NCBI GenBank assembly: GCA_005408345.1
Contig: SEMN01000202.1
Location: 496,001 to 560,000 of the forward strand
Length of the DNA stretch: 64,000 nt
Reading direction: 5' to 3'
Origin: Macquaria australasica
Lineage: Eukaryota > Chordata > Actinopteri > Centrarchiformes > Percichthyidae
Below are positions 23,691 through 35,385 of the stretch, piece after piece. Positions within the stretch are counted from its first letter, which is position 1. The number at the start of each line of letters is the position of its first letter. A program made the position numbers and the translations under genes. Below the pieces are notes generated by a model, which worked only from the letters and a program-made list of their open reading frames with translations, made no database searches and was not told the origin of the DNA.

Positions 23691-24848
23691 GGAAATTGAG
23701 TGCAGATATCCTAATGATTTCCTGCCCTCTGCCAAATGCATGCTGGGATAGTCATGAGTCAGGAATAGGAAGGAGCAGGTACCAAGATTGAATGTGAATC
23801 AATAACGGATACACGCACACACACATGCACACACACTTTTACACACACACATTTTAAATAAGATACTAAGTGATTGCTATTGAGTGATTTCTCCAGGAAG
23901 TGTTTCACTCTTGTGGAGGGGAAGACGTGGAAAATATATTGCTTGGCTTTTAATTAACAAAAAGCTGATAAGGTGTTCTAGGTTGGCTGAAGGTGTGTGT
24001 GTGTGTGTTTGCCATGGGTTTAAGATGTCAATGTTTGTGTGTGCTGCACACTGAAAGGCTTGCTATTCAACCAGACAGTTAAATGTCACTTACTGGCAAG
24101 TATTTATCTTAAAGGACCTCACCTCTGGTATTTCCTGTGTTTTAAGGTTTTCTTCTGATGTATTTATACCCATCAGTAATTTATACATTTGCAAATCTTT
24201 TAGTCTCATTTATAATAATATTTTAAATATTAATCCAATGCTCTACAGCGCAGTTAGTAAGCAGCTGTGACGTCCACTTATCTGCACGGAAAATAAAGAT
24301 ACTGCCATGAAACGAGACCTCAAATTTATTAGCCTAAAATCAGATTGAGGCTTTCAGATTTCACTTACAAACACGTATGAAAACCCACATGTGAACTCAA
24401 AGCATCATATGGTGACGCACGTGACACATTTCTCTACAGATACTACAATATGACAATATAATGATACAGTGTAGGTTATCATTACCTATTGTAATATTCA
24501 TACGTGAAAAGATTTTGTTTTACATATTTAGCTCTGACTAAGTCCTGTTGTGAAAATGTAATTTTCATGTGGGTAATAGGCCTAGAAAAAGTCCACATTA
24601 TTAAACCCAACATGTATTTTAAGTGTGTTTATATTTAGTATCTTTTTGTAAGAAGCCAGACAGTGGTTTGGTAAGTTTCAGCTGTTGAGTCTGTTTGTGG
24701 GCACATAGTGAGACAAAAACTGAGGAAATGTTGAAGCTTAGTGAAGTGAAAGAGAAAATAACAAAAAAAGTCATGTCTAATAATGCTTTAGTTTGTGGCC
24801 ATCATTTCTGTTGCAGTAAATATAAAGACTAAACACATAATAGCTGTA

Positions 24849-24908
<60 letters not shown>

Positions 24909-25745
24909 TTGCATTTCATACTTAACTTCCAAAGAGGAGTCCAGTGTTACACTATACAAATGTAATCATTAAGTAAGCATGTACAGTGATGCTACACATC
25001 CACTATTCCCCCAGCAATGGTGATGCATCTTTCCCTTCCTTACTAATGAACACAGAATGAGTCATGCACTCCCCGCGCACGTGTGTGTGCGTGTGTGTGT
25101 GCATGTTTTCATAAAGCCCCCCTCTCAAGATATAATAATATTAGACATTAAGAGTGTATATGTGCGTGTGTGTGTTGATGTACCCAAACACTGCATATAC
25201 AGAGGAGATCAGTGAGTCGGTGGTTCCGGTATCTGATTAGCCCTCATATTCCTCTGAGAAAATGCACACTTGTCTTTATTAGTATACAAGTGCGCAAAAG
25301 CAAAAAAGGATCATTAAGTTTTAAGCCTTAGAATAATTACAAGTGAAGCCCAATTTGTTTTTTTACACACACCATCCTTCCTAGTTGAGCGGATTATTTC
25401 TGTGTTTTTTATTTTTCTATCTATCCTACTTCTCATTTTAAACTAGGATTACGATCCGCTTTGCTGTTGTTGTTGTTTGTAATAAAGGTTTTGTAGCCTA
25501 TGATGTGATTACAGTGAATTGAATTTTGGATCAAAGGCTATCCATAGTGGTTATTACAGAATGCTGATGGCACTGGTAGACAATAAAACAAAAGCCTAGG
25601 TTTCTGATGTTGGACAAAACTCAATAAAATAAATGTTTTACAACATTTCTTGAACACACTAAAAAAAAAAACTAAAAGGTTTTCCACAAAAGTTTGAAAG
25701 GCCTTGGCTTCCGCTATCACCCCCACATTGATGGACATTTCTTTT
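23691..25745. other. unique interval with simple repeats
   Basis: No gene seen. It includes an imperfect CA array at 23813-23855, GT-rich patches at 23994-24007 and 25080-25102, and the (TG)27 array listed separately. Confidence 0.5.
24854..24907. repeat. (TG)27 microsatellite
   Basis: 54 uninterrupted bases of TG. Confidence 0.97.
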
Positions 25746-26100
25746 AAAGGGGAACTTTGCTGATTTTACGCATCCAAGGAGGACTACTGCATATGTGAAA
25801 AAGGATGTTTAAAGCCTTTTGTGGCTCCAGAGGGAGCTATGTGAAGTCTGATAAATTACCACAAGTGATGTCACTTGAGTCAGCGTTGGTTGGTGCTGAA
25901 GACTACAAGTTTGAAAATGAAAAAAATCTCAGGATGTGGAGTTAAAAAGAAGTGAGCTCACCAGACCTCTGTAGCCCGCTCCTCATCTCTGCTTCAGACT
26001 AGTAGTTCAATGCTACATTAGCCGCTGCTAGCATAACACACACGAATCTCGGACCAAACTGTCGGCGGTAACCTCACACCGCTTACACAATCAGTTTCCG
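25746..26100. mobile_element. dispersed teleost repeat, family E
   Basis: It starts with TTAAAGGGGAACTTTGCTGA and includes GCATATGTGAAAAAGGATG, GTGGCTCCAGAGGG and TAAATTACCACAAGTGATG. I recognise this order from a recurrent percomorph repeat. Only one copy lies here, so the call depends on recall. No coding sequence or clear ends were seen. Confidence 0.45.
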
Positions 26101-26171
26101 CCTGTTGGAGAAATTACTGTGGGGTCTCTGCAGATTTTGTAATAAAATTTCTTATGGTTTGGTTTGGTTTT

Positions 26172-26460
26172 CATCCATCCATCCATTTTCTATACCGCTT
26201 ATCCTCTTAGAGGGTCGCGGGGGGCTGGAGCCAATCCCAGCTGACATTGGGCGAGAGGCGGGGTACACCCAGGACTGGTTGCCAGTCAATCACAGGGCTG
26301 ACACATAGAGACAGACAAACATTCACACTCACAGTCACACCTACGGACAATTTAGAATAACCAGTTAACCTAACTTGCATGTCTTTGGATAGTGGGAGGA
26401 AGCCGGAGTGCCCGGAGAGAACCCACGCAGACATGCAAACTCATACAAACTCCACACTCC
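26172..26460 (-). mobile_element. common teleost repeat, probable RTE-type LINE 3' end
   Basis: It opens on the + strand with tandem CATC units, then TTTTCTATACCGCTTATCC, GGGTCGCGGGG, CTGGAGCCAATCCCAGCTG, CGGGGTACACCC, ACAATTTAGAATAACCA and a GTGGGAGGAAGCCGGAG block. It is one of the most frequent teleost interspersed repeats. The CATC array at one edge would be a GATG 3' tail on the - strand, which fits an RTE-clade LINE 3' end, but no coding part is present to prove it. The frame 26207-26434 is a shadow. Confidence 0.75.
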
Positions 26461-29400
26461 ACACATGTGTGGAGTTTGGTTTTCACTGGGTGTGAAATTG
26501 ATGGTGTGTTTTATGCGTTGTTTGTTTCCACTTTATATGGACAGTGGTAGAAGATGTGAATGTCATACATTTCCAGCCCAAGATTTAAAGTTTGTTGTGT
26601 TCCTCACAGCATTGTCTTATGAATATATTAAGAAATGTATCTGAAAGAACACTGGTATATCTATTTTATGACAATATCTGAATGTCTAGAATAAATGCAA
26701 TTCAAAAGAAAGAGTTCACTTCAGACCTTTTTTTACATTTGAAACGTGAAGGCTGGTTACCGTGAGGCATAAAACCACATTTTCAAAGCAGACAAGTACT
26801 GTACGTACAGAGCGTTGTCAGAAAGAAAAATATACTGTAGGAGATAATGAGGTAAATATTGCTCTTGTGGTCCCAGGGTGCAGTTGTTTTCATACAAAAC
26901 ATTCCTTGTATTGTGCACTTGATGTTTGGAGAAATTTAATAGGCACTTTAAGCTGTATGGGTTTTTTTAAGCTGTAAAAAGATTGTACTGTTAACTTTAA
27001 GAGCTTGTGCACAGGCTAATATGGAATAACAGGTAGTTTTTGTTGTTTGTCCCATAAATTTAAATGGAGTTTCAGCCAACATGGAGCTAAGTAAATAATG
27101 TCTCAGGTTTCATTTGTAGCATAGCAGCAGCTGTTCCTTTAAATAAAAGCACATTAAGACACATCAAATGCACAAGGGTCAGGGAAGTTGTCTGAGGATT
27201 TGTCTCAGGGGGAAGGCGAGCATGTCCGTGGGACAGGAGGAGTCTGTGTGAATTCTGGTGCCTACATCTGGACAGGGCTTAGACAGGTCCCAGGTCTCTG
27301 ACTGGGTGACAGGCTTGTCTGCCAGCCAACCTTGACCAGCTGAGATGGGGGTTGTGGTGGGGGGTCTGGATTAGGGAGGTATCAGGCTTTGACAAGGGCA
27401 GACAGGACAGCCAAGTGTCAGAGAGTGAGCCTATCTCTGCTTCTCTGCCTGATTCTCTCTCTCGCTCGCTTTGTCTCCTCCTGCCTCCATGTTTCTCCAC
27501 AATTTATTATCAAACAAGAACACAAAGACAGGTCAGTCAAGCTTTCAGGAATATGAGTGAATTTATGGTTTGTTCTGTCTGGGTTTTATTTTTATTTTTT
27601 TCAGATATTCTGAAAATCTATCCAAGCATTAAATGCCAATTTCTTAACACTGCTTTTGAATTGATTTACAACTCTAGCTGCTGTGAGTCACGTTTTCACT
27701 CAGATTAAAAGTGATTATCACATTCAAACTTTTTCACTCTTGGAAGCGCCGAGTCATTATCAGTATGCTTGGAGGAGAAATCCGATGCTAAATAACATTC
27801 CCAACACAATAGCTCTCTCCTACAGGCTGCAGCAATGTGCTGAAATAAATGAGAGGAGAAACACTGATGTCATCAATCATATTGTTAGGCTGTCTCTCCT
27901 TTTGTCTATGTAAAGCTGAGAGGAAGAGCATGTGTTTCCACATGTGTGTATCAACTATCTGTGTTTGTGTCTAATCTGTTTTCTTACTGAGAAACACAAA
28001 GACAGGGGCTCCCCGTAAAGTCCAATAAAAGTGATTAAAAAAAGACAGGGGTGGTACCGAGGCACCGTGGAGCAGCTGCAAACCTCCCAAAAAGCCGTAA
28101 TTACTTTTCCCTTCATCTTTCCCTCTCTCACTGTCTCCCAGGGTCTGATTACTTACCTAGGAGAAAATCTAATTGACACAGCAAATTGGCAAACACACTC
28201 TGAGAACTTCAGCACCAAGCCAGTCGATCCTGACTAGATAATTGAGAGAAATATAGCTTCGCACCTTCCTAGGTCTTTGTGGGAGGTCTTAAAAGGGGAT
28301 GTGGTATCTGTCTTTTCAGACCGGTGATTAGAATCAAATAGTCAGTAATTACAGATTGGAACACCACTGGGAAGGCTAAAGACCTAGAAAGAAACAGGGT
28401 GAAGAGTTATTTGTGAAGACTTTCTCCAATTTGCTTGTTAAGGCACACACAAGACTTGCATTGGAGCCGCTTCTTTTCGTTGGCCCCATGTGCCCTATAT
28501 ATTCTTTTTGTGCCTATTTGTTTCTTACTTATCCTGGCATTGGTACTAGAGGCAATGAGAAGTGGGAGGTTTCTTTTCAGGTGCCAGATGAGGTCCATCA
28601 ATGTATATTTTTTTAATTTAAGTATGTCTAGGTGGTAGAGTTGTTAAGTCAGTGGTTGTGTGTTTGCTTTTTGGACCATATTTTTATGTTTGGTGATTAA
28701 CTTTGGAAGAATCTGCTTATATATTGACCTGTTTTGGACATTAAGCTGATTTTGATCGTTGTCAATCCACAGTGAAATGTGCCAAAGGTTGGGTGAGCAT
28801 TCCTATGGAAGCCCAGTATCCATGTTCAGCTGAAGTAAAATCCTCACCTAATATCACTCATTGTTAAAGGTGAGTCAACATACAGCTATTGCCATTTCAA
28901 ATGGCTCGCTTTATGTTGTATAGATGCTAAAAACCTGGAACATTGCTTTACTTAATTATTTGATTAATTACTTTCTGTTCATAAAAGGTACTCAATTCTT
29001 TTCGCGTTGGGCTACATTTTCAGGGTAGTGGGCAATGTCCTCTGTCCTAAGACAGATGATGTGGCATAAGAAGTGGTTTAGAATTAGATTGGAGGGCTCT
29101 CACTCTAAACATAAAGTGCACTCCATACAATGAAGCCATTATGTGTAATACCAAAAAGAGGAGGTTGGGCTAGTGGATGGAGCAGCAGCAAACAATGTTG
29201 GTATGAGTGTATCCGTAGGGTAATATTGAGATGTGTCAGGTTATAAAGGCCGCCCTGCGCAGCTGTATGAATATGACTGAGTTTTACTAGTCAGCTGGTA
29301 GCCCATCAGCTGATGCAAGCACCACTTCAGTGCTCTGCCTGAACTAATGCAATGCTTCATTTCTGCAGTATACAATATACAATACACTGCAATGTCTGTG

Positions 29401-29754
29401 AAACTGATAAAGGAAATGTTACCCCTCATATTGCAAAAATAATTTTACAAAAACAGGAATTAAACCTGTAATTATTTATTGTATCGTGAAGATATTTTAC
29501 TTTGAGTTTCACAAGCAGCTGTGACGATACACTTTGTACCAAAGTGCACAATGTTGGAGGCTTTTTATTGCACAACCAGTAACATGAACACGTGTGGCAT
29601 CATTTCCGTGTCAAACAGCCTTAAACTGGCAAATGTTTTGCAAAACAGAGTTCAAATTTGATTAATCCTAATCACATGTATACCAATTGCCACATAAGCC
29701 TGCTCCTTCACTCTTTAATGAGTTCGGGCAGCTCTTCAACATCAACACTCACTT
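26461..29754. other. 3.3-kb unique interval
   Basis: No gene seen. The frame at 27352-27708 and its - strand partner at 27279-27500 lie in a C/T-biased region and lack domains. The segment 27740-27905 is complex, balanced in composition and CNE-like. No repeat was recognised. Confidence 0.4.
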
Positions 29755-29995
29755 CACGTCACATCAAACCATGATGTTTCCTGAACCTGCACAAAGTAAT
29801 TATTATTTTAACCCAAACCATGATCTTTCCCTAAACCTAACCAAGTCGTTTTTGTGCCTAAATGTGACCAACCCTTAACCATAGCATTATCACATCACAG
29901 AATGGATTTATTTTTCAGCAGTAATTTGTAACGGTTGCCGATAGTCAGGTCAGATCAGAAAGCGTTCCAGAGGGCATGGACAAACACGTTAAAAA
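29755..29995 (+). mobile_element. dispersed repeat family D, copy
   Basis: It contains ACCATGATCTTTCCCTAAAC, CTAACCAAGT, TTTTGTGCCTAAA, then GATAGTCAGGTCAGATCAGA and GGGCATGGACAAAC. The last two blocks also end the inverted copy at 61775-62035, so these two copies share both the CTAACC part and the tail. No coding capacity. Confidence 0.75.
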
Positions 29996-30392
29996 CATTT
30001 TTTGACACTTAGTTTGGAGAACTTGTTGGCCTAAATACAAGTTCACTTATCTCAGTTCTACACGTTTTTCAACAACTAAGAGTCATCCAGTGTTTTCACT
30101 CAGCTGACTTAGTGGGAAAATGTTACCCTAGTAAAAAACTGAACTCCGATCAGCACAAAGATGAAAACTGAATCAATGGTCCTACTACGCAGATGTCACC
30201 CTGCATCATGGCTACATTATAAGTCCTCCTGGAGCTTTTGACAAGGCCTCTGACTGCACAGTGGAGCCTCTTAAGGGGGGGTCAGCCTGGTTGGTGCAGA
30301 GGTCTTGTGCCTCCCCCTCCCTGCCTCCCAACATGTAAGAGCCGTGGCAGGCAGGCTCCTCGGGGCAGTCTGCCCAGCACAGTGACCCCACC
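29996..30392. other. unique stretch
   Basis: No gene or repeat seen. The segment 30225-30390 is GC-richer and complex. Frames across it continue into the purine tract and are not coding. Confidence 0.4.
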
Positions 30393-30728
30393 GACAGAGA
30401 GGGAGGGAGAGAGCGGAAGAAACATGGAGTGGGAAAGAGAAAGTAAGAGAAGGAATACATGTGAGGGAGAGAGGCAGAGTAATAGAGTATGTGAGAAAAA
30501 GAAAGATAATGGATGGAGAGAAAAAGAGAGAGAGAGAGTAGAGCGAGAGGGGACAGAAACTGAAAATGAGACAGGAGATGGAACAAGATGAGTGCAGAGC
30601 ACAGGAAGAAAAAACACAAAGAAAAGTGACAGAGAGAGAGAGAAAAAGGTGTGACAACCAGAGACTAAATCTTGAGAGACAAAGGACCAAAAAAAAAAGA
30701 GAGGGAGAGATGAGCAAAGCAGAGACGG
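30393..30728. repeat. purine-rich (GA) tract
   Basis: About 335 bases strongly biased to A and G on the + strand, with many GAGA and GGGAGA units. It accounts for the long overlapping frames at 30212-30865 on both strands (Arg/Glu-rich on +, Ser/Leu/Phe-rich on -), including a 172-codon - strand frame that should not be annotated as a protein. Confidence 0.9.
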
Positions 30729-30879
30729 ACAGTAGCTGTGACTTGCTGCACAGAACAGCCCTACAGGCCATCACGGACCAGTCCTCCAAATGTCAACCCA
30801 GTCAGGACCACCCTGGTAAGCCAGCAAGACCCCCTGGGACCTCCAGGAAAGCAGATAACAACTGACATGGGAGAGCTGC

Positions 30880-30891
30880 CACACACACACA

Positions 30892-30931
<40 letters not shown>
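30880..30931. repeat. (CA)n microsatellite
   Basis: About 50 bases of AC with one AG interruption near 30891. Confidence 0.95.
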
Positions 30932-30934
<3 letters not shown>

Positions 30935-31228
30935 CTGCCTCCTCTCATACTCTCTGTTCCAGGAACATGTCTGGGCTAGTTGTGTTGCCATGCCTGAATT
31001 TGTACCCTCATCTGCATGTGTCACAGCTTGTTTTCAGACTCCACTGCAGCCAATGTGGGCACGAGTTTCCTTCAAAACCTAATTCTCTGGGACTTGGAAG
31101 ACTTTTGTTTCTCCCCAGACTTAGACAGGCTACAACATGGATGATAGAGGGTGATAGTAAAATGGCCTCATTCTTTCAGTCTCTTACTAATGCAGAGATG
31201 AAGAAGAAATGAAAACTGTCCAGTCGAG
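30932..31228. other. unique stretch between simple repeats
   Basis: No gene seen. The frame at 30967-31212 has no recognisable domain. Confidence 0.4.
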
Positions 31229-31435
31229 GGAGCTGTCAGAGAGCACGTGAAAGAAAGGGAGAGGGAGAGAAGGAGGTGGTGTAGAGATGGAGAAGCACAG
31301 AGAGAGATAGAGAAGCAGAAAACAAAAGAGATGGACAGAGAGTGAGAACAAAGCGCCCTCTCCCTGCTCAGGGGTTGGAGACAAAGGGAGAAATTAGAGC
31401 CAAGGGGAGGGGAAAAAAGGAGGCGAACGGGAAAG
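31229..31435. repeat. second purine-rich tract
   Basis: About 205 bases rich in GAGA and AGAAG. The - strand frame 31168-31509 is its artefact. Confidence 0.85.
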
Positions 31436-32786
31436 AGCAGTCTGATTAATTGAGACAGAGTCAACTGACCGCGAGTCATTAAGCTGCCACTGGGCTGAGC
31501 GCCAGTCACTATTCATTCTCCTCACTACCACTCTCTGCTCCTCCGCTTTGAGCCCTGTATCATCCCTGCGTCACCTCCTTGCTTCTTTCACACACTCACT
31601 AACGCATGGGCGTAATTCCTTCCAGACAGGAGGCTGTTCTCAGAAAAAAAGAGCTTTTGTCTTCATTAGGCATCCACTTGGAGGGATGTCATTTGGGATG
31701 GCTGCTCTTGAGTGTGGGATGACAAATGATGATTGTTTCCCTGCACCGAGACCAGAAAAACAATGTGTTTCGCCAGTCTGAAGACATACAGGGGGTGGAT
31801 GACATAACGCGTGGAAGATGGAACATTTCTGGTTGGTTTGAGATATTTGTGTAAGGCGTGTGGTTTTGGGGATTCACGCTCATATCTCAATTCCACGTTG
31901 ACTCTTTTTTTGTGACACTACAGTTCTGAATTAAGTTGTGTAACAACTGGGGGCATTTGGAAAAAAATGACACCATAGAAGAAGAGTGTTCCTAGCTCTC
32001 AAACAGACGGCCTGAATGATGAATTTACAAAGTTACAAAGCTGTTTTTTGTAGTTGTCTAATCATTATTTAGTATAATAGTCTATGAGTATATGCTTCTG
32101 ACAGAACCCCAAAGCTAAGGTTTTGGTCCTTAATATCTGTCTTGCTCACATGCTGAAGTGTGTAGTTAATTCTGTCATTAAATCCCATAGAAGATGTGCA
32201 TTTAATAGCTTTTGTGTCTATTTCAATTTGGTGATTTTTGACCTGAGAAATCGTTCGGTGATCTTCGAGGGAACGGAGAGCCGGAAAGTCCAACATGGAG
32301 GAAGTTTACTGGCTTATTAGCTGTGTGTCACCATCCAGTATCATTTAACCTCCTCCGTCGGAGTAGAAATTGCTCCACAAGAGACACGGTTGGCAGACAG
32401 TTATGACACAGGAGTCGATGGTACTTATTGTCCTGTTAGCGACTTAGCAAGCTTGCTAGCTTGAATAGCTTCAACAACTCATTATTGAATGAAATGATGT
32501 ACAGTCCTGAGAAATGCTTTGGGAGTAGTACAGAGAGAGATATTGTGACTGAGCTACAGTAGTATACCAAGCACCAGGGGTGATTTTATAAAAGACACCA
32601 CACTGAAATCACTGCAGTCTTCTTTATGTGGTCTGATTTGTGTATCAAATTAACATTTTGAAAACCTATGCAATTTCAAAAACAACAAACTTTCCGTTAC
32701 AGTATAGAGTGAGTAGCCTATTCATCTTTTTGCTCCAGCTGGATTCTTATATTTCTGATTATGTCTTTGCATGCACATATAAATAG
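31436..32786. other. unique interval, possibly containing an old element
   Basis: No gene seen. The part 32230-32460 is unusual, with GAACGGAGAGCCGG and CTTAGCAAGCTTGCTAGCTT, and reads like an unidentified DNA element. I could not place it. Frames at 31548-31781, 31666-31896 and 32069-32320 lack domains. Confidence 0.35.
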
Positions 32787-32929
32787 GCCAGGACAATGAG
32801 GCTGTGTTACAGCAGCAGGTGCAGCTACAGGAGTGGTGTCATGGACATCAGGAGCGCAGGCAACATCCCGGTCAACAGATCTACACATCACCTCTCAGCA
32901 CACGATCAGTCCGATCCATTTTGCACGAG
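32787..32929 (+). CDS. candidate internal exon, weak
   Basis: A 143-base stretch follows ATAAATAG and is followed by GTAAGC at 32930-32935, a good donor. With the acceptor at 32786/32787 the frame is open throughout and ends in phase 0 at the donor. The product would be about 47 residues, Gln-rich at first (QDNEAVLQQQVQLQEW) and then Ser/Arg-rich (TSPLSTRSVRSILHE). Against it: the acceptor has a poor pyrimidine tract, I recognise no protein family, and no neighbouring exon was found. It could be an exon of a large gene spanning the window or a chance frame. Confidence 0.25.
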
Positions 32930-33404
32930 GTAAGCAGGATCCTGTTCTTATTTAGTTCTTGCTGTGGGGTTGAGCCTGAACATGAAATAGGATGGTGTGC
33001 TGACAGCGTCCAGTGCTGGGGCCGGCTCATGCACACTCAATTTAGTCCATTTAGAGAGCTTTCAATCAGAGGCTCCTGACCAGGCCAAACAGTGCCGCAG
33101 AGAGCATGGTGGGGAGCTGTGCTACATGAAGATGAACAGCAGCAAAAGTTTTAGTTTTACTTTGATTAAAGCCAAGCGCACTCTCTGGGTCAGGTCGAGT
33201 TCATGTGTCTCATTCGTAAGTCTGTATTCTGTTCGTGGACGAAAACATCTTCACTTCATTTAGTCTGTTTCATTTAGCTGATTGATGAGTTCAGTCTGTG
33301 TCATCACCACACTGCTTGAACCTAACGGTCAACAACGTGACAGGATTAAGGCTTCCTTGCAAAGTTCTTATTGTCACATACTTTTTGCGGATTTGTTCTG
33401 AAAG
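32930..33404. other. unique stretch
   Basis: No gene or recognised repeat. Frames at 32997-33263 and 33298-33498 have no domain. Confidence 0.4.
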
Positions 33405-33565
33405 AGGGATCATTCCTCTGTTGCTATTCTCCTCCTTGCCCCTTTTTTCAAATCAAGTGTCTACTGATGGAGGGTGTCCTATGTTATACAGATTGTAAAG
33501 CCCTCAGAGACAAACTTGTGATTTTTGGGGAACATACTGCAGATAAAATGGACTTGACTTCTCTG
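33405..33565 (+). mobile_element. LINE 3' tail, family G (copy 1)
   Basis: It contains GATGGAGGGTGTCCTATG, CAGATTGTAAAGCCCTCAGA and GACAAACTTGTGATTTTTGG. The same ordered blocks occur at 58164-58232. I recognise this as the 3' tail of a teleost L2/Rex-like LINE or a SINE sharing it. The tail end (GGGCTATACAAATAAA in better copies) is eroded here. There is no reverse transcriptase next to it, so it is a short 5'-truncated insertion. Confidence 0.65.
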
Positions 33566-33647
33566 TGAAGTTGTGATGCAGCTGTCACCACAATGACACA
33601 AAGCTACTGGTATCCTCAAACTCAAAATTGTCTGTGTTCCTCTCATT

Positions 33648-33662
33648 CCCCCCCCCCCCCCC
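33648..33662. repeat. C15 homopolymer
   Basis: A run of 15 C, rare in an AT-rich genome. Its length may be unreliable in the assembly. Confidence 0.9.
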
Positions 33663-33732
33663 TTTATAACATCTTACTTCTCTGTTCTCATATCTCTTCG
33701 CAGCTCTCCTTCTTCCTCACTGTCTCCTCTTA

Positions 33733-34138
33733 CTGTGTGTTCAGACAGAACACGAGGCGAATTTCAGACGAGGCGCAATTGGATACTGGAAAGATGCAAT
33801 TTGAAGCGAAATTGAACGGGGCGCCGCAAATTGGTGTGATGTTCTCGCGCGTAGGAAAATGTTTCAACTCGCTTTTCTTTTCAACAAAAAATGAGGCGAG
33901 AGGAAAAAGGAGAGAGAATAACAGAACTGGAGTTTCTAGCGAGTTCTGAGATCACTCAGAGGCTTAGCTGCCACACAAACACACACAGACACACTGCGAA
34001 ACAGTCGGTTGCTAGCTGGCTTCCAGCTAACGTCTGTATATTTGGTACACTGGCTGTCCGGGGCGAATAAACACAAGAGGTCCAGCGGTCAAAGTAAAAT
34101 TTGCTTCACTTTCTGTCTGAACACGCCATTAGATTGTC
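33733..34138. mobile_element. 406-bp Harbinger-type MITE
   Basis: The terminal inverted repeats are about 30 bases with roughly 24 matching, sharing the block GTGTTCAGACAGAA. The trinucleotide TTA flanks the element on both sides (33730-33732 and 34139-34141), the target preference of PIF/Harbinger. Multiple GAGGCGA/GCGAA units lie inside each end. The frame 33593-33949 running through it is a chance one. Ends are well preserved, so the copy is moderately young. Confidence 0.75.
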
Positions 34139-34141
34139 TCC

Positions 34142-34887
34142 TACGGCATCACAGTGCCTGACTACTGACACCTAATTAAACCCATTACACACTTGCCACT
34201 TTGGAATGGATACACACACGCATGCACATATAAACTATTAATAAGTGAGAGAATTTCCAATCTGCCTCACACTGAAATTTTCATGTACTCTCACTCTCTT
34301 TCTTTTCTCCGTCTCGCTCACACACTCTCAGCCTAAGATGATACCACTTTACCCGCTAACTCAACAACACCAGGCTCGTATGACAGTCTCATCTCCCAAT
34401 TGCATTTACACACCTCCTGACACTCGCACTTCCTGCCTGCACACCCAAACAACGGGAGAGAGTGGGAGGTGGGGATCCACTCAAGCTCACGGAAACACCA
34501 AATGGTATGGAAACATTGCCCCGAAGCTTAGTCACTCAAAGGGCTGAACTGACTGTCTATTTCTACTTCCTGCCTTGTGTGACCCGGCCCTATTATCATC
34601 TCCATCACCTGCTGTGACAGGTTCTATAGATCAGCTCCAGCGCTGAGGATGTCATTTGGCTCGATATTTTTCAGTTAGTGAACGCCAGTGTCATCTCTTG
34701 CCTCACATGGCCTCTGATGAACAGTCTACTACAGTCTATGCAGGGGGGGTTAGGGTTAGTCCGTGTGGTACATGTGCAGCTAATAGATCATTGGGTTGGT
34801 TTCTAAATACAGCTTTGATGATAGCCCTTCACTATGGCTCCATGCAGTGTGAAGTTGACATTTTATGAGTCTCATGAAACAATGGAG
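34142..34887. other. unique stretch
   Basis: No gene seen. The frame at 34245-34547 lies in C/A-rich low-complexity sequence and has no domain. Confidence 0.45.
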
Positions 34888-35385
34888 GAGTGGTTAGACT
34901 AAAATATATCAACAACTATTGTATGGATTGCAATGAAATTTCGTACAGACATTCTTGGTCCCACATGGTTGACATTTGTGGTTTTGAGTGAAGTGTCTCC
35001 ACAACTATTTGATGGATTCATCATGAAATTTGGTCCACACATTCATGTTCCCCTCAGGATGAATTGTAAAAACTCTGGTGATCCCCTGACCTTTCATCTA
35101 GCGCCATCATCAGGTCAAACTTTCATTTTGTCCAATACTTTGGTTTACGATTAAATACTAATGACATTCCCATCAGCCCCAGCTGTACTTTGTGTTGGGT
35201 GCTAATTAGCAAATGTTAGCATGCTAACGAGCTAAAATAAGATTACGTATGTGAACATTATGCCTGCTTAAAATCAGCATGTTAGCATTGTCATTGTGAG
35301 CATGCTGACACTAGCACTTAGCTCAAAGCACCGCACTGCTTATATGGCACAGCCTCGCAGTGATGCTAGCATGGCTGTAGACCTT
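34888..35385. mobile_element. dispersed teleost repeat, family A (full copy 2)
   Basis: It aligns with 700-1245 in the same orientation and order: CAACTATTG..GGATTGCAATGAAATTT, TTTGAGTGAA.TGTCTC, GCGCCATCATCAGGTCAAA (35101-35119), CCCATCAGCC, AGCAAATGTTAGCAT, CAGCATG. A perfect 14-base palindrome GTTAGCATGCTAAC lies at 35215-35228. The frames at 34933-35154 and the neighbourhood are not coding. Confidence 0.85.

Noticed and set aside
30212..30865. Long overlapping frames on both strands (up to 172 codons on -)
   Set aside because: They read through a purine-rich tract, giving Arg/Glu-rich or Ser/Leu/Phe-rich products in several frames at once. This is composition, not coding.
33593..33949. 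118-codon + strand frame
   Set aside because: It runs across a poly-C tract into the Harbinger-type MITE, so it is a chance frame.
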